A stretch of 64,000 nt of DNA from Sipunculus nudus (GCA_026874595.1 CM049316.1:74057176-74121175); one strand, 5' to 3'; numbered from the stretch's first letter, positions 10,600 through 33,045 are shown. The notes: generated by a model not told the origin, from the letters alone. A program made the numbers and translations.

Positions 10600-13500
10600 A
10601 CTTTGTATCAAATTTTAAACGATTATATAAAAGACAGGCAACCTACCCTCTAAATAACACACTCCGGGTGACTGCGTACATGACACGGGAGACTGGCTAC
10701 AGGGAATGCAAAGTGGAAACAATACGTAATTAACCGGAACCAATAACGTTTAATGAGGCAATGGGACAGCACCAAAGACGGCGTTTGACATTTGACAAAG
10801 TTTTACAATAGCTCAACAAGATAAACAGTGATTACTAATTAGAAGCAGCCCGATACGGGGGAACAACAAACAGAGCTGACAACCTTCGCAGATGGCTCAA
10901 TCATACTTGAAAGTCATTTGGACGGGGTTCCAACAATCTTCAAATGCTACTTGTTTCATATTTTTTTCTACAAATCACCATCAATCGAAATGGATATCAG
11001 TTGAGATATTACTTGCCACGACCTCTTGTGACAACATGTCGACCCTTACATTCCGACAGAAGAAACCTCTACTCCAGCGACCCCTCATGGATGGATTACT
11101 AGACCCACGTGACACTGCGTCAGGTGAGAATGCTGCAGACTTCAAAGCGCCGAAATAAGAAGTGTTCTTTTCTCAGCGCAAATCAAGCTCCCGCTTATAA
11201 AATCCTGCTTACAAAACCACTTCCACTTCCATGTATTGTATAAATATCATGAAGTGACATTATATTACAATATATCTGTCTGATGTATTGATATTTGCAT
11301 TGTTTATCCTCCATTGCAGTATGCCGTACTAATCCACGTGGTTATTATATAAATACCGAATAAAAACCATGCTCAACCCATCATGGCCTGTTTAGATAGC
11401 GAAACCCTAGACCTAACCGGGAATCATGCATACACATTTATACATTATCATTAAAGAATTAAGTGTTCACAGTAGCTGTGTCTTATGCCCTAGGACCCGT
11501 TTAGAATAAATGTTACGATTATCAGCATTATTTATGCTCCTTTATGCTTTAACTGTAACAGAATATACAGATATTAAAGTAAAGTTTATAATTATAATTA
11601 TAATTTATAGTTCATTCACATCTGACCCTTCTGGGTGTTTGTATGGACAGCTTTTGGATTAATCTGGCAAAATAAGTTAAACTATATGAGAAACGACTGG
11701 GTAAATAAAGTGAGAGACGCGATCGTGTTTTAAACCAATTGTGCGTTTAAAATGTCGCTATTCGTTTTATGCTCTAATGTCGCCATAGACAAAGTATAAG
11801 CACGTCATGCTGGTGGACAAGCAAAACATACTCTTCTTTTACAGTTCGACCTCGGCTAGAAGCAACGAATCGCTTCAACAAAACACTGCTATAGGAGTAA
11901 ATGCGTCTAAATGAAAAAATTAAACTCTTTAATCTTATAATTCATATTGTAAGCTCTATATCGCATATGTCAAACCCGCCTAGTGTATGTCTATATGCGA
12001 TATTGTTTCTGATATTTCAACAGGGCAGAAGGCGGTAAGAAAATATCTTCTATTACGATTCGCTAACCCAAAGTAGGAAACTACCTGTTCCAAAGTCAAA
12101 AGCTGACAAAGTTAAATTTGTCTGAGCCATGATATATAGAGGTATAAACGTAACCTGACTCGCGATCGGTCGGATCACATTCAGGGTTGGAAATGGGTTT
12201 ATCGTTAGCATTATGGTTGGGGTCTATTCAGTCACATTAAATGTATCTCTATATACAAACAATGTTTCATGCAGTTCGCCATTTGGTCTTCACAATGATG
12301 CCGTAGTTTACAAAATAACTATTGTACGCTTTTCTGACAACCTAAGAGACAGTAATCAACTAACTTATATTAAATACTTTAAAATTTACCATTAAAAGTT
12401 GAAAGCTATTGTGTATTGTAAACAGGTAAGATTGATATGTGCGTGACATAGCAATACTAAGCAATAACTAAATTATATACACATACTGCCTTTCATTCAA
12501 ATGTTGTTTTCTTTCAGGAACCTATGCTAGCATGCTGCTATGTGCAACTTGTGATAGCTTGATTTAAAGAACCATAGGAACATATTTTGAGAAAAACTTT
12601 CCAATGTTTTAATCATTCTTTCAGAGGTAGATATAGTAAAATGTAATAGTAATTGAAATAGAAAATTACAGGTTTTCAAAGGTATAGTAATAATATTAGA
12701 AATAGACAGGAAATTTTAACCTGTAATAGTGATAGTAATATGACCCCAGCTAATAAAACAATAGCTATTACTACAACCATTACAACCCTTGACTCAAACA
12801 GGTTAGGAGTGGACCGTCTGTTTAACTTTACTGAAACCCAGAAAAGGCTAAAGTTGTGGTGTGATTAGTTCAGTGGGCACGAATGAGAACACCATTGGCA
12901 GCGAGCATCAAGTGAACGTAGCTTCTGCACATATCCCAACTTGACAGGGTTGCTTTCATCACATCTTCAATCAGAACAAGATTTAATGATGAATAAGATT
13001 TAATGTACATTTCAAATATACCTATGTTTATATAGCAAGTACATCTTTTTACAATATAACAGGTCCTAATTACAAATTACATCCTGTAAAGAAATGTGCA
13101 TGAATGACCTGAGAAATGTGGATGAGTTCAAAATGTCAAGGAGTATGGTTTTTACTTAGACGTTATTTTCCTATGAAACATCCTGGTTATTAAGTAATAC
13201 ATACCTTAAAGCAAACGTGAATATAAATTTCCTGAAACAGCCAATAGATTCCAGTTGTTAATCCAGGCCTTTATCGGAACGTCACAACAGGAATTGAAGC
13301 ATCATTAATTGTACGGATAGAATAAAAAAAATATTCTTTGGTAAAAGGTTGTTGAGTATAATACATCGTACTAGTTTTAGTTCTGAAAAACAAATATACA
13401 ATTTACCATTGTTGTATCCTGTTCCTTTTTCATCAGATCCTACGTTTACGTATTTCATTTCTGACTATTAAGCCATATGCCGCACATGTATAACATTTCG

Positions 13501-13600
13501 TATGTCCAAGACAACATGGTTCAACGGAAATAATCGATCAAAATGTCAAAATTTCAACCATTCCAGCTACATTAAAGGTGCACACTTGGCAATGTCAATT
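10600..13600. other. Intergenic, no gene recognised
   Basis: AT-rich single-copy-looking DNA between the two duplication units. An 88-codon frame at 10892-11158 has no recognisable domain, no plausible splice context and biased composition; I treat it as chance. Confidence 0.6.
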
Positions 13601-13611
13601 TCATAGTAAGA

Positions 13612-14757
13612 TTATTCGAGAAAAGTTGACTGTGGCCACTTCTCTTCCACCGAAATAGAGATTAGCCAGTCTGCTCCTGAGCTTGGTGTGTAATAAAAAT
13701 GTCTGGAATAAAACGTGCCTTTCAATATCATGTCTACATTGTTGCCGAGCAGGATTTCGGTGACATGTGACATATCGCGACGTCCAATGTCCATGGTCGT
13801 CTTACTGGAATAACCTCCAATTTAATCTGTAACATATTTCCTCACCGAAAATGTATACATGTATGTTTGGTAAATGGAATAACGAAGTTTCCATGAATTC
13901 TTCACAAATGTACGAAGTATCCGTTGCTTTTAGGATTTACATCGAATCTTTAACTGAGCTATCTACACACTCATAAACAATCATATATATAATATAAATC
14001 TACAACATGAATAATATAAATAATCAGTCTTTTTTTGTTCCCGTTAAATTTATAATATACCTGTGATTGCCCGACATCAATAATTTTCACTATACAGCCA
14101 ATTATTCTCTTTATAAGACTTGCACTAAAAAGTAAATATTCATTAGATTAACTTTATCCACACAGTCGAACTTGTAATTAGGTTTTATTTGAAATCATAT
14201 AGTTCAAATGGATTTATTACATATGCATGCAGCATGTGTTTTCTTGAATATTTACATAAAATGTTTATTAAGTTATCTACTAAATGAAGAATATAAATAA
14301 TAGTCGCTTATTATGTTTAAGTTAAATTAATAATATCTCCCATGTTAAATGGTTTGCGTATGTCCATTAATTTTACACAGTATAACAAGTTATTTTCTTC
14401 AGAACATGCGCCCAAAAAGTAAGTGTTCATATATATTACCAATATACCCCAGTCTGCGTTTTATTGTTAAGTAAGGGGAAACATAGTTAACACGTGTTGT
14501 TAGCTCTGAGTGAGCTACGAATCGCAGCCGACTAATACATACCTCAGTTGTGCTGTATTCCTTCCTATGATGAGAGCCAGTAATCAGTATGACATACTTC
14601 TTTTGATTTACGAAGACCTTAAATGAGGACAAACACATAGCTTTCTTATTTTTTACACATACCTGCCAGCGACGGTGAATGTCAAAGCGTTTGATTGGTC
14701 GACTGTGTAAATGAGGGAATTCCCGTCTGTTACAGCACGGTGGATATGCTTCACATA
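13612..14757 (-). other. Possible exons of an unidentified minus-strand gene
   Basis: Three pieces look exon-like on the minus strand. 14757-14663 (95 nt) has acceptor ttcaccttag and donor CAG|GTATGT and is open in two frames, one giving CEAYPPCCNRREFP. 14617-14543 (75 nt) has acceptor catttaag and donor GAG|GTATGT and reads VFVNQKKYVILITGSHHRKE in a compatible frame. 13794-13612 is an open frame ending in TAA, with MDIGRRDMSHVTEILLGNN near its start, but its acceptor and phase do not join cleanly to the others. I do not recognise the family. It may be a gene fragment or chance splice signals. Confidence 0.3.
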
Positions 14758-14845
14758 CTAAGGTGAAATAAGTATTTTAATATAACTATTAACATATTTG
14801 TTTAGATGTTTGTTTATATCAAATAAAAGTCACTGAACCAGCGGA

Positions 14846-15151
14846 TCTTCAGTAGTCTTATTTTAAATAGGATAACCTGCATAAAATGCAATAAATATTA
14901 CAGCTTAATAGAGCTACAATACAGAAAAAAATCTGTTAAACCAATCCAATTGTTTATCGATAATTACAAAATCGGAACAAGAGAGGATTAAGGAAGTTTT
15001 TAAACCAAAGCAGCATATGTGTGCGTGGCAAACACATGCGTGCAGGTGAATAAAGGATAAGAATATTTATTGATTATTGGTCTAAGCTGAGGGGCGTCAA
15101 TAGAGGGGGATGGAGCGGTTTATCTTTCCACTATTTCGCAAAGAGGGATGG
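14846..15151. repeat. Dispersed repeat of about 300 bp, second copy in intron 1 of gene copy 2
   Basis: Runs from 'tcttcagtagtcttatttt' to 'gagggatggt' and matches 17583-17885 in the same orientation with moderate divergence. No terminal inverted repeats and no clear A or B box were seen, so its class is unknown. The rest of 14760-16290 shows no gene. Confidence 0.8.
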
Positions 15152-15582
15152 TCAGTGTAATCATCCCCCACTACTCAGAGAATAACATTTATATATTGCA
15201 AAGGAAATAAATAAAAAAAAAAAATTCACTTTGGTACCATTTATGAGTTTACTAAGAAATATATGTAAACCTGGCTTTGGCTTACCTTATACTGGAAAAA
15301 TAATTCCTTATTTTATTAATTTTAATTTTTTTGAAATTTGATTGAGTATATATAATTGAAATGTCATACAAACGGTGAAAAGGTATATTTGTGTGTGTGA
15401 GGGTGTGCGTGCGTGTGCGTGTCTGCTTCCTCCCACCATTGAAGAAATGTTGACGCCATGTCTATGCTGCTCAGGATGGGTACATATCACGTTAATGTTT
15501 AAAAAAATACATGTCACCGTAACATTTTTCGTTGTGATTATTTTTATTATGTGGTTATGATTATACTTTTTATATTAATATT

Positions 15583-15850
15583 ATTACTGTAGTAGTAGTA
15601 GTAGCACTAGCAGTCGGTGACAAGACTGACTCGAAGATCCTCGACTCGGACTTGTACTCAGATACAAAGAAATCCAGAAATCACGCCGACATCTCGATTC
15701 AAACAAGAAAAACTCAGACAAGTTAAATAATTTTTGTATACAAGTTATAACTAATAACAAAATATTACAAAACTCTTACTTGGACTCTAGTTCCCGATGA
15801 TTCAGATTCGTAGAAGACGGACTCGGACTCGAAACGCGAATGAGGTGGAC
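15583..15850. repeat. (TAG)n tract and GACTCG-rich low-complexity stretch
   Basis: A short run of TAG triplets (about 15590-15605) is followed by repeated GACTCG and GACTCGGACT words in two blocks (about 15626-15665 and 15780-15838). Looks like a degenerate dispersed repeat, not a gene. Confidence 0.5.
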
Positions 15851-16559
15851 ACGCCTGCATAATTGGTATAGGTGTAAACACACTTTTATGCAGAAATAGG
15901 TGAGGTCAGTGCAGAATAGGCACTCAACTAGTGAACCCATATATTATTTTTACGGACTTCTACATTTCTGTCTGTTAAACCATAAGTTACAAGAAGTTAC
16001 TGCATATTTCAAAATGATAAATACTTATTACTTATTATTTATGTCATGATACCTCTGCGTTCTAGCCGACCAATGTAAACATGTAATGAACCGTCATGTG
16101 GTATATTTGTGAGAGACATCGCATACATATACGCTTCAAGAATTTTATATTTTCCTAAATATAAGTAATACGAATGATAAGATGTTAATATATTATTTAC
16201 AGGTGAATAGAATAGAAGACCATTAAGTATTGAACTTACTTTATTTCTAAAACAAAAATGTTGGTTCAGTTGCTGTTATAATGCCCTGAAAATCAGCCAG
16301 ATAGATAGTGAACCTATATCGCGCCAGGAGTAGTATAGTACTTATATTACGTCAGTGACATTTTCTCTGTATTATTACCAGTAGAAGTATGGAAAGAAAT
16401 AAAAACCTACTGGTGTTTTTCATAATGTCCATGATTGAGTTAACCAGAATCCGTAGAGCCATATTATAACGATCAATTAATTGTATATTTATATTTTTTA
16501 AAAAATGTTACATGAGTCACGAATCGGCAAGGAGACAAACAAGATGGACTCAGCGTGAC

Positions 16560-16562
<3 letters not shown>

Positions 16563-16610
<48 letters not shown>
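16563..16610. repeat. (TA)n microsatellite
   Basis: Counterpart of 289-332 upstream of copy 1. Confidence 0.95.
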
Positions 16611-16612
<2 letters not shown>

Positions 16613-17279
16613 CAACAAATATTTTCTTTAGAACATGTATTTGGATATGTTGCGCGCCTTAACAATGATTTTTTTGTGATATTGATAAACTAACTCTTAA
16701 GATAAGAGTCTCGCAAATGTTCACTTTAATCTTTAAAAATATATAACGATATACCTCATATTATGTAGCTGTTTTCATTATGATTAAACACACGCAGGCC
16801 TTACCCGATGCAAGGGATATTAAGAGTGTTACACCAGAAATCTGCAATATTATTCCTGGTTTAATTAAAACATACAATCTCTCGACATTTTAAAGCATAT
16901 GGGAAACTCAATTTTCACCAGAAAAGAAATTAACTTAAAGGTTTACTTGTTTATATGTAACTTTCAACCTATATATTTATTGTTAATGGTTTTAAAATCA
17001 TTATACGATAATCTAAAAGTGTTATCTTGTTTTCTCTAACTTTCAACAAATATACTTATAATTATTAGTGCCTTCAATATCACACTACAGTAAGATGCTG
17101 AGTGATGTAGATCGTAAATATCTGTCCTCCAGAATGTGCACCAGATTACATTTCACGCTTTAGAGACTTCCTGCATGTATAAACTTGATTTATCTCCAGG
17201 ATTTTTAATGTAACACGCCTTTGTTCTAATAATACAAGATCCGCTTTAATAAAGGTATTTAAGTACGCTCCTCATCAAG

Positions 17280-17490
17280 ATTTTTCGTTGTTATGATCGC
17301 CAATAACAAGCTTGCACCGCCTCAGTGGGCGCTATTCAAACCACCACGCTTGGGCGGCCATGTGTTATTCGCGCGAGGCTCCTTGCCAACTAGAGGGGAA
17401 TTCCGATAACTTTCCCGTAACCTAAGACGGATCATCCGGGTTTGCAGCCATATGTATAAATAGGGACCGCTTACTTGGCGTCAGAACGAG
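17280..17490 (+). promoter_or_regulatory. Copy 2 promoter with TATA box at 17455-17463
   Basis: TATAAATAG at 17455-17463, preceded by the same GC-rich block as copy 1 ('gcaccgcctcagtgggcg', 'cacgcttgggcgg', 'acggatcatccgggtttg'). The upstream ACCGCCC arm of copy 1 reads ACCACCA here, so the perfect inverted repeat is lost in this copy. Transcription probably starts near 17486. Confidence 0.75.
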
Positions 17491-17561
17491 GCTTTGTAGC
17501 AAGACAACCACGAGCTACTGAAGTGAGACAAGAGCGACCAAGGCAACTCTGAAGATTCATT
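17486..17561 (+). other. Copy 2 noncoding exon 1 (5' UTR)
   Basis: Same sequence as copy 1 exon 1, ending at donor GTAAGTAA (17562). The start is inferred from the TATA distance. Confidence 0.6.
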
Positions 17562-17582
17562 GTAAGTAATCATGTATCAATG

Positions 17583-17885
17583 TCTTCAGTATTCTTATTT
17601 TAAATAGGATAATCTGCGTAAAATACAATAAATATTACAACTTAACAGAGCTAATATACAGAAAAACCAATTAAACCAATCTAATTGTTTTTTCATCAAT
17701 TACTAAATCGGAACAAGAGAGGATAAATGAAGTTTGATATTGAAGCAGCATATGTATGCGTGACAAACGTATGCGTGCAGGTGAATTAAGGATGCTAATA
17801 TAAATGGATTATTGGTGTAAGCTCAGGGGCGTAAATCTAGGGGGATGGGGGTATATATCCCAAACGTTTTGGCAAAGGGGGATGG
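17583..17885. repeat. Transposon-like insertion of about 300 bp in intron 1 of copy 2
   Basis: Absent from intron 1 of copy 1 and homologous to 14846-15151. Flanked by similar words (atgtatcaatg on the left, atgtattaat on the right) that look like a decayed target-site duplication, so it inserted after the gene duplication. Confidence 0.8.
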
Positions 17886-18009
17886 TAACCATGTATTAAT
17901 TTCTTTTTTAAGGGTATCTTTTGCAAATTTCAGTTTGCAATCCATTGGTTTTACAACATTCTTATTTTAACTTAAATAATATCAATTAAATCATATTTTA
18001 TTTGTAAAT

Positions 18010-18215
18010 TAACTTATATATATTAGCAAATTTAGAATATAAAAAAAATAAGTATACAAGTACATCCATTTATAGGCAGAAATTATATTAGCAAATTTAA
18101 AATATAAAAAAAAAACAAGAATACAAGTACATTCATTTATAGCCAGATATTATATTAGCAAAATTAAAATAAATAAAAAATAAGTATACAGGTACATCAA
18201 TGTATAGCCAGATAC
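18010..18215. repeat. Intron 1 minisatellite, 63-bp unit, about 3 copies
   Basis: Same unit as 1438-1895 but fewer repeats. Confidence 0.88.
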
Positions 18216-18412
18216 GTTCTTCATTTGACCAGATAATCTAGATTATTATTGTTAACAATAATGCAAAAATTCCACGTGGATAAAGTTTTAACAATTAATA
18301 GTATTGTGCGTTTATATGTATGTCGGTGGTCATGTGACGTGTTGCTTTACGTAATAAACGAAAAACACATTCGATGGCCTTTTATAGGAACTCTTGCCTT
18401 TTTTTCGACCAG

Positions 18413-26789
<8,377 letters not shown>

Positions 26790-27205
26790 AGAGGTTTAAA
26801 CGGAACCAGAATACAAATGGCGCCGTCTCTTTGCATCTGGAAGAACCAGTGACATTACGTTGTTAAAGTCTCAAATAGAAGCCTATTTATTCCTTATGGT
26901 TGTTGGATTTAGTTAGAATATATTACGATTGAGTTATTTTGTCAAGATCTGATATGCTTAAATTGGAAATTATAACGTTTTGTGCCTATACTGGCTGTGG
27001 TAAACCCACAGAGCGGTTCACCGTCCTTATTTAGTACATATATGCCAGATTAATGCTTTCAGTATAATGTTGTATAATTTTTCATATTTGTAACTCAGTA
27101 CAGTTAACAAGCATATCGTATAAACATTGTACAATTCACCATTCAGTATTGCTTCGATGACATGTTGACTCTGTATCCATTCATTATGTGTTTCGACAAA
27201 TACTT

Positions 27206-27211
27206 AATAAA
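27206..27211 (+). terminator. Copy 2 polyadenylation signal AATAAA
   Basis: AATAAA about 415 bp past the putative stop, conserved with copy 1. Confidence 0.7.
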
Positions 27212-27754
27212 CCAGATTTAAAAATATACACATTTATTTCTTTCATTTTTTATGTGGCATGTTTTAGTTTAACAATCCCGATCTATTCTTAAGTGAATGC
27301 GTGTATTAAAAATCCTTTATACCTAGGTTGTTCCTTACTGTAGAAAAAGACGATACAAAACAAACGGCCCTCAGAGATGACGTATCCCTGCTTGAATCGA
27401 TTATTTGAGATTAAAAGGGGTCAATCCCAAGTCACTTTCAGTAACGATCCACCAGCTAATACCTGTCAACAGCCCTATTATATTAAAATGGCCGTACAAA
27501 TGGGACAGAATCGATTGAATTATCATTTGTTAATAGTAATCCAGATTAGCTAAAATTTTAATCGTTAATTCCTTGGGTGTTTTCCTATCCTTTCACAAAA
27601 TATCAACAAAATCTGTTCACATCTGTTTATGTAACTAAGGTCACGAACAGTCCGAGGGTAAAATATAATGACTCCCGCCACTTGACACGCGATATTTCAA
27701 GCTAACTGAGAATCACTTCAAACAGGACGATTCCCTACAACAGGAGTCAGCATG

Positions 27755-28440
27755 CAGCTTTCTCCTCACACAGGAGTTATCTGAGTCATTTCATAGATAA
27801 CCTACTGTTCACATTGCTGGCATTTGCGCAGAAATACAGCTATATGGCATAGGAATCGAAAACGCCAGGATACAGTCCATGCATCGACAACATCCATCCC
27901 AAATATAACCAAAATTTTGTAAACCTTTTTGATCTATAAAGCAGGCGTTTACTGACATTGACGATGACCCTGAATTTATCGAAAAAATATTGAGAAGACG
28001 TTCGATTGGTCTACCTAAATGTCTTTGCATAAATAATGCTGATTACAGTAAAAAAAGGGATATAAATTCAATTGCAGATCACCAAAATTGATCCCTTAAA
28101 ACCTAATGTTAAAAATATGTACAGAATATTTGATGAATTGAATGAATTGCGATCATACGGTGACAATTATAAGAACCTCGACATTATGCTCATGTACATA
28201 TTCATAGGAATAAAATTGACAGAAATGGGCACAAGACCACAGGGCCGGCAATGAAACAGTGTCGGATAAGATTCCAAAGTTATTCCAAGAACAACTGAGT
28301 CACGGTCAGCACTGACCATTCGGATGCTCCAATATACCTTAACCCTGCAAGAAAGATGTATGATAACAGTTGGAGGGACCTTTGTAGATGTATCAGTAGA
28401 GAATTGTTGATGTTAATGAAGAATAACGTCGATAACTAAA
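27755..28440. other. Insertion in 3' flank of copy 2, unclassified
   Basis: The flank matches copy 1 up to 'acaggagtcagcatgca' and again in the 39-bp array, but about 0.7 kb here has no counterpart after copy 1. A 60-codon frame (28072-28254) is not recognised. No inverted or direct terminal repeats were found by eye. Confidence 0.5.
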
Positions 28441-28800
28441 TATAACAATGGCAGGGCTCAGAGCACATACATCTACCAAAACAACCAGCCAGCACTCAGA
28501 TAGCAATACCTCCACCAAGACAACCAGACAACATTCAAAGAGCACATACTTACACCAAGACAACCAGGTAGCATTCAAATAGCACATATCTCCACCAAAA
28601 TAAATAGACACCACTCAGAGAGCACACACCTCCACCCAGACAAATAGACAATACTCATACCTCCACCAAGATAAGTAGTCGGCCCTCAGAGAGCACATAC
28701 CGTCATTGAGACAAACAAACTACACCCAGAGAACGAACACTTCTGCCAAAACAAACAGGCAACTCTCAGGGAGCACAGACCTTTACTAACACATCCACTA
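28440..28800. repeat. 39-bp minisatellite, short array downstream of copy 2
   Basis: About nine degenerate units ('agagcacatacctccaccaagacaacca' style). Same unit and orientation as 10150-10345 and 57815-61715. Confidence 0.85.
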
Positions 28801-29189
28801 CATGAAACATTGTAGCAAATCCTTATAAACTGTATAAACCAGCATTGCTTATATGCCGATATATGGAGTATCGTTACAACTGTGGTTCACCAAATACCCT
28901 TAATGTATGACTATATTTTGTCTGACACCCTGCAATTTGATACAGTTACTTCAGCATAAGCCTTGCATCTTAAGTACATATCAGTTTACATTTATACTAT
29001 CGATAGTTATTCTGTCGGTCAAAATACTGAATATGTAAATATACTGCCTGAATCTGTGAGAGAAAATTCCTGTTTGATAAAAATTGGCAGTTGTACGAGG
29101 CTTTGATAATTCGGTTTAACCTACACTACTTGCTTCTTTTCATCGCCTGACAAAAGTTCATTTTTACCATCATTGTCATTTGCATGTAT

Positions 29190-32100
29190 TAAATATACTT
29201 TCGAATGCATGTTACAATAAGGGGCACTTGTATCAAAGTTAGATATTAGCTGAGGCTTCTTTCCATGCTACAACATGATATGACCTGAGAATACTAAACG
29301 ATAATTGTTTCGACCACTTGGCATTTTTTTCAAACATTAACGATTGTAGTAAGGTGAAATAAAGGGATTTATCACTGAGTCTGCCATGGCATCAGATTGC
29401 TACACCAGTCACAGGGAACATTGTTTTCTTTTACTACTGTTAAAGAGTAATGCGTCACTTGTAAATGGCAAAGAACAAAAATGTATGTATGTGTACAGTC
29501 CAGCAACATCCATAATGAACAAAAAAAAAGTCCTTTTTTAACTGAGCATGTTGTCCAATCTCGTTGAATTTTGTCCCAGTACATATATCCCCGTGAAACT
29601 ATAGGTTGCCTTTATAGTGCATTTTTCTCCAGGGCCACTTTTACTATTCAATGTAGACCCTATTGATCTTATAAAATGTCCACTGCATCCTGATTCATTT
29701 TACCGATAAAACGGACACAAAATAAGCATGCCATTTATGCATTAGACGTTCCAGTTTGGTAAAATTGCAACACCTTAGACAATGGGAGCTTTCTGATGGT
29801 TCGCAGTATTAGATTACGGTATCCAGGTTTCCCTTTCATAAAAACTGCTATCCTTCTCGTTCCTCTCGTCTTCTTTTCCAGTTGACACCAACTCTGATGT
29901 AAACCGAATAATTATTATTAATTATATAAGAAGACAAGGGGGCCTATTTTTTCGCTCAAAGGCGTTCCTGACACGAACGGAACAATGTGGCAATGAAGCA
30001 AGTTGAGTAAGAGGCTTGGCCAAGGTAAAATATATGACCCAAACCAATTCATGGTGGTGTTTAATCATCAGTTCTTTTAAAGATCCTTAAGAAGATAATC
30101 GTGGCCATCAAATTCATTTTGAAGAATCAAATCCTTAGCAGCAAAACGTTGTCATTCATTTATAGACTGAACCCAGTAGTTTACTCACATTATCAGGTAA
30201 CTCTGACGGGTAGACAACGGTTTATTAAGTCATAATATGTTTGTTCTTTTACAAAATATGTAATTGGCGTTATTTCCAGAATATTATTTCTAGTTAGGAC
30301 GTTAGACTATCCGATTTTTTCGAGGGTTTTCTGATTTTTTAGGGTTGTCCAAACTTTGTACACCTTGGTTGAGTATATTCAAATGGGAGATTTGTTTTCA
30401 ACTGACATTACTTTACCCTGTTTCGAGTGATCTTTTGAATTGATTCACACGAATCATAGATATCATGTTTCATACATAAAAATAGATTAGCTGAATGAAA
30501 TAAATGCACACATAAATATTAACACAAATGTATTTCTCTATAAATTATATGCATAAAAATAATAAAAAATCGATGGGTTATTTTTGTACACTGGTTCAGT
30601 TGAATGTTATATAACATATGATTCTCCTAGCATATTCTACTCAACTTTATTCCAAGTTTAAATACACTACAGTCGTGACTTTATAATCCGACACAACTTG
30701 AAAGTATTCTACGTGTGTCAGTTACCCATGAGTTGGTCTAGTCAACTGTCATCCAAGATATGTTATTGTGTCGAAATGTGTGTATGTTTGGCAGTTACCG
30801 TCAAATTCGCCTCCCTGCTTGATCTTTCGTCTGACAAATGGCATTCTACAGGCCAGAATTGTTTTGGCTCGGCGAGAGCATACAGTACTTTTTTTTACTT
30901 TTTGATCCTATATCAAACTAATATATCATGATAATACAAAATAATTTTTTTATTATATAAAATGGAAAACATGCTTCTTATGTGTAATATGATCAAACGT
31001 CAAGAAGGTATCACAAGTAGGCTAACATCTTGACACGAATGCCAGTACAAAGTAATTATATACATCATTCGTGCCATGTGCTAAAAGATCAAAGCTGGTT
31101 TGTGGAATACAGAGAACAGAATACCTCCAGCTCCTATTTTGGTTCAATGTGTGTATTTAAGAATGAAATCCTAAAAATAAGTCATGAACTTCGCAAGGGT
31201 ATACGTGATCCTTACGTTCTGTCTTTTTAAAGAGAAATGGAATGACAGCATTCACATGCTTGTAGATGTCAGTTGCCGCGTTAGTTAAAGGTTGCGAATC
31301 ATAAATGAAGGATATTGGTCTGTGTTACTTCTCATTTTGAACTGTGGGTTCTTTGTAAAATCTCATACTTTTCTTTCTTATATTTGGACAGGAATATATA
31401 CTCTTGTCGAAAGCCAGTTTGTTGAAATGGTTAAAAAAATGCTCTTCTTGGAGCATGAAATGTTGCGAGCCTTACCAGACGAAGCGTGTTAAACGACTAT
31501 TCATGCTTTCTAACGACTGCTCGATGGAGCTTGTGTTTGATTATTTATGATTTCTTATACGTTCTCTAGGATTTTTAAAAAAAAATTGCTGATGGCATGG
31601 ACGGAAAGGAATTTAATTGCCATTCGGAGACTTCAAACAGAATTGCACTTCTACGTGCATGCATCCATGTATAACCCTGGTTGCGGGGATATATGACTGC
31701 TGCTTGTTTCACACCTGTTTGGTCACCAATGCTAATGATAGGTTAACAAGTGCAGTATGATTAAAGAGACAAGCCAATCCCAAGTGAATTTTAAAGTTTA
31801 ATGGTATAGGCCCCCTTCAAACGCAATCAGCTGGTTTGTTCAGCCTAAAATGCTAATGACCCTGGTCAAGTCTTTACCATAGAATGAGAACATTCTTCAC
31901 CCGAGAAGCGACATCAATAACATCATTATGAAATCTGCTCAAAGCGCCATTGAATATATGTGAGTTTGCGTATAAAGAATAAACAAAAACATTCACTTAC
32001 TGCCCTTCGTCAGTCATGTTTCAATATTATGCAGGTAATGCATAATATAAAAACAATGTCCGAAAAAAACATTTCGGTTTGTTTTTATTAACTAAATCGT

Positions 32101-32600
32101 CACAATACTTTGGGTTTAGCTATAGATATATGTGAATATATGCACGATGTGGTAGGGGCGCTTCAATTTGACCTAATTCATCCATTTGCCTGAATTCTGA
32201 AACAATATTTGTTTTATTTGTGGCCTAGTAACCTACATCCAGCCGGAAAGACAGCCGGAACTAACAACCAGACGGACAACGGATAAAATATTGTTTTTGT
32301 TTTGTTTTTCGCAAATTCTTAGGGGCATGGGGTACTTTTTACAGCTGTAAATGTTACAATTTACGTTTGTATCTCAAGTAAGTATTCTTTCTAGAGTGCA
32401 TGTGAAACAAATGCATAAACGTATTGAATACTTCTCGGCTGACAGAGTTATTGGCCTAAAGGCCTTAATTGAGTTCAATAAAAATTCATATTTTTTACCG
32501 AAATTCTTTCTTTGACGTAGGATATGAAACCTTTGACAAGAGCTAATCCTTAAATAAACATCTTTAATCTGCAGTGTGTGAAATTAACCTTGGAATTCGT
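29190..32600. other. Intergenic, no gene recognised
   Basis: AT-rich sequence beyond the right duplication unit. The longest frames (30698-30931, 31030-31230, 31292-31492) show no domain and no consistent exon signals. Confidence 0.6.
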
Positions 32601-32609
32601 ATTATTTTT

Positions 32610-32612
<3 letters not shown>

Positions 32613-32695
<83 letters not shown>
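32613..32695. repeat. (TA)n microsatellite
   Basis: Two TA tracts separated by 'tttg'. Confidence 0.95.
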
Positions 32696-32697
<2 letters not shown>

Positions 32698-33045
32698 CGA
32701 AGACAGATTGTTCAGGGGAAAATACTGGGCCAATCCGGGATTAGAAAACCCATGTTGGTGGCGTTCCAACCGCTTCGCTAGAACAGCAAGCTTCACTAGC
32801 GAGACAGTGCGGTCCGCTTTTATGTCATCCCGGAACACAACCCCTCTTATGAGCGTTCTGCTATCAGAACAAGACTAATTATCCCAGGAGTCACACTATG
32901 GTGAGCCTATTCCCTTGGCCACAAAGTATACCCTCACGTTGGACGAGCCCCCATTTTGTTACCTAGACAAATTATTAAGGGGAAAATACTGGTTCGAATC
33001 CAGGATCGACCCAATGTTTCTCCCTGAATAATTTGTCTTTTAACA
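32696..33045. repeat. Direct repeats of a SINE-like unit
   Basis: 'acagattgttcaggggaaaatactggg' (about 32703) recurs as 'acaaattattaaggggaaaatactgg' (about 32966). The second is followed by 'ttcgaatccaggatcgaccc', a degenerate tRNA B-box-like word. Likely two pieces of a dispersed repeat; no functional RNA is claimed. Confidence 0.45.

Noticed and set aside
10892-11158. 88-codon frame as a gene
   Set aside because: No recognisable domain, no signal or splice evidence, absent from the right duplication unit.
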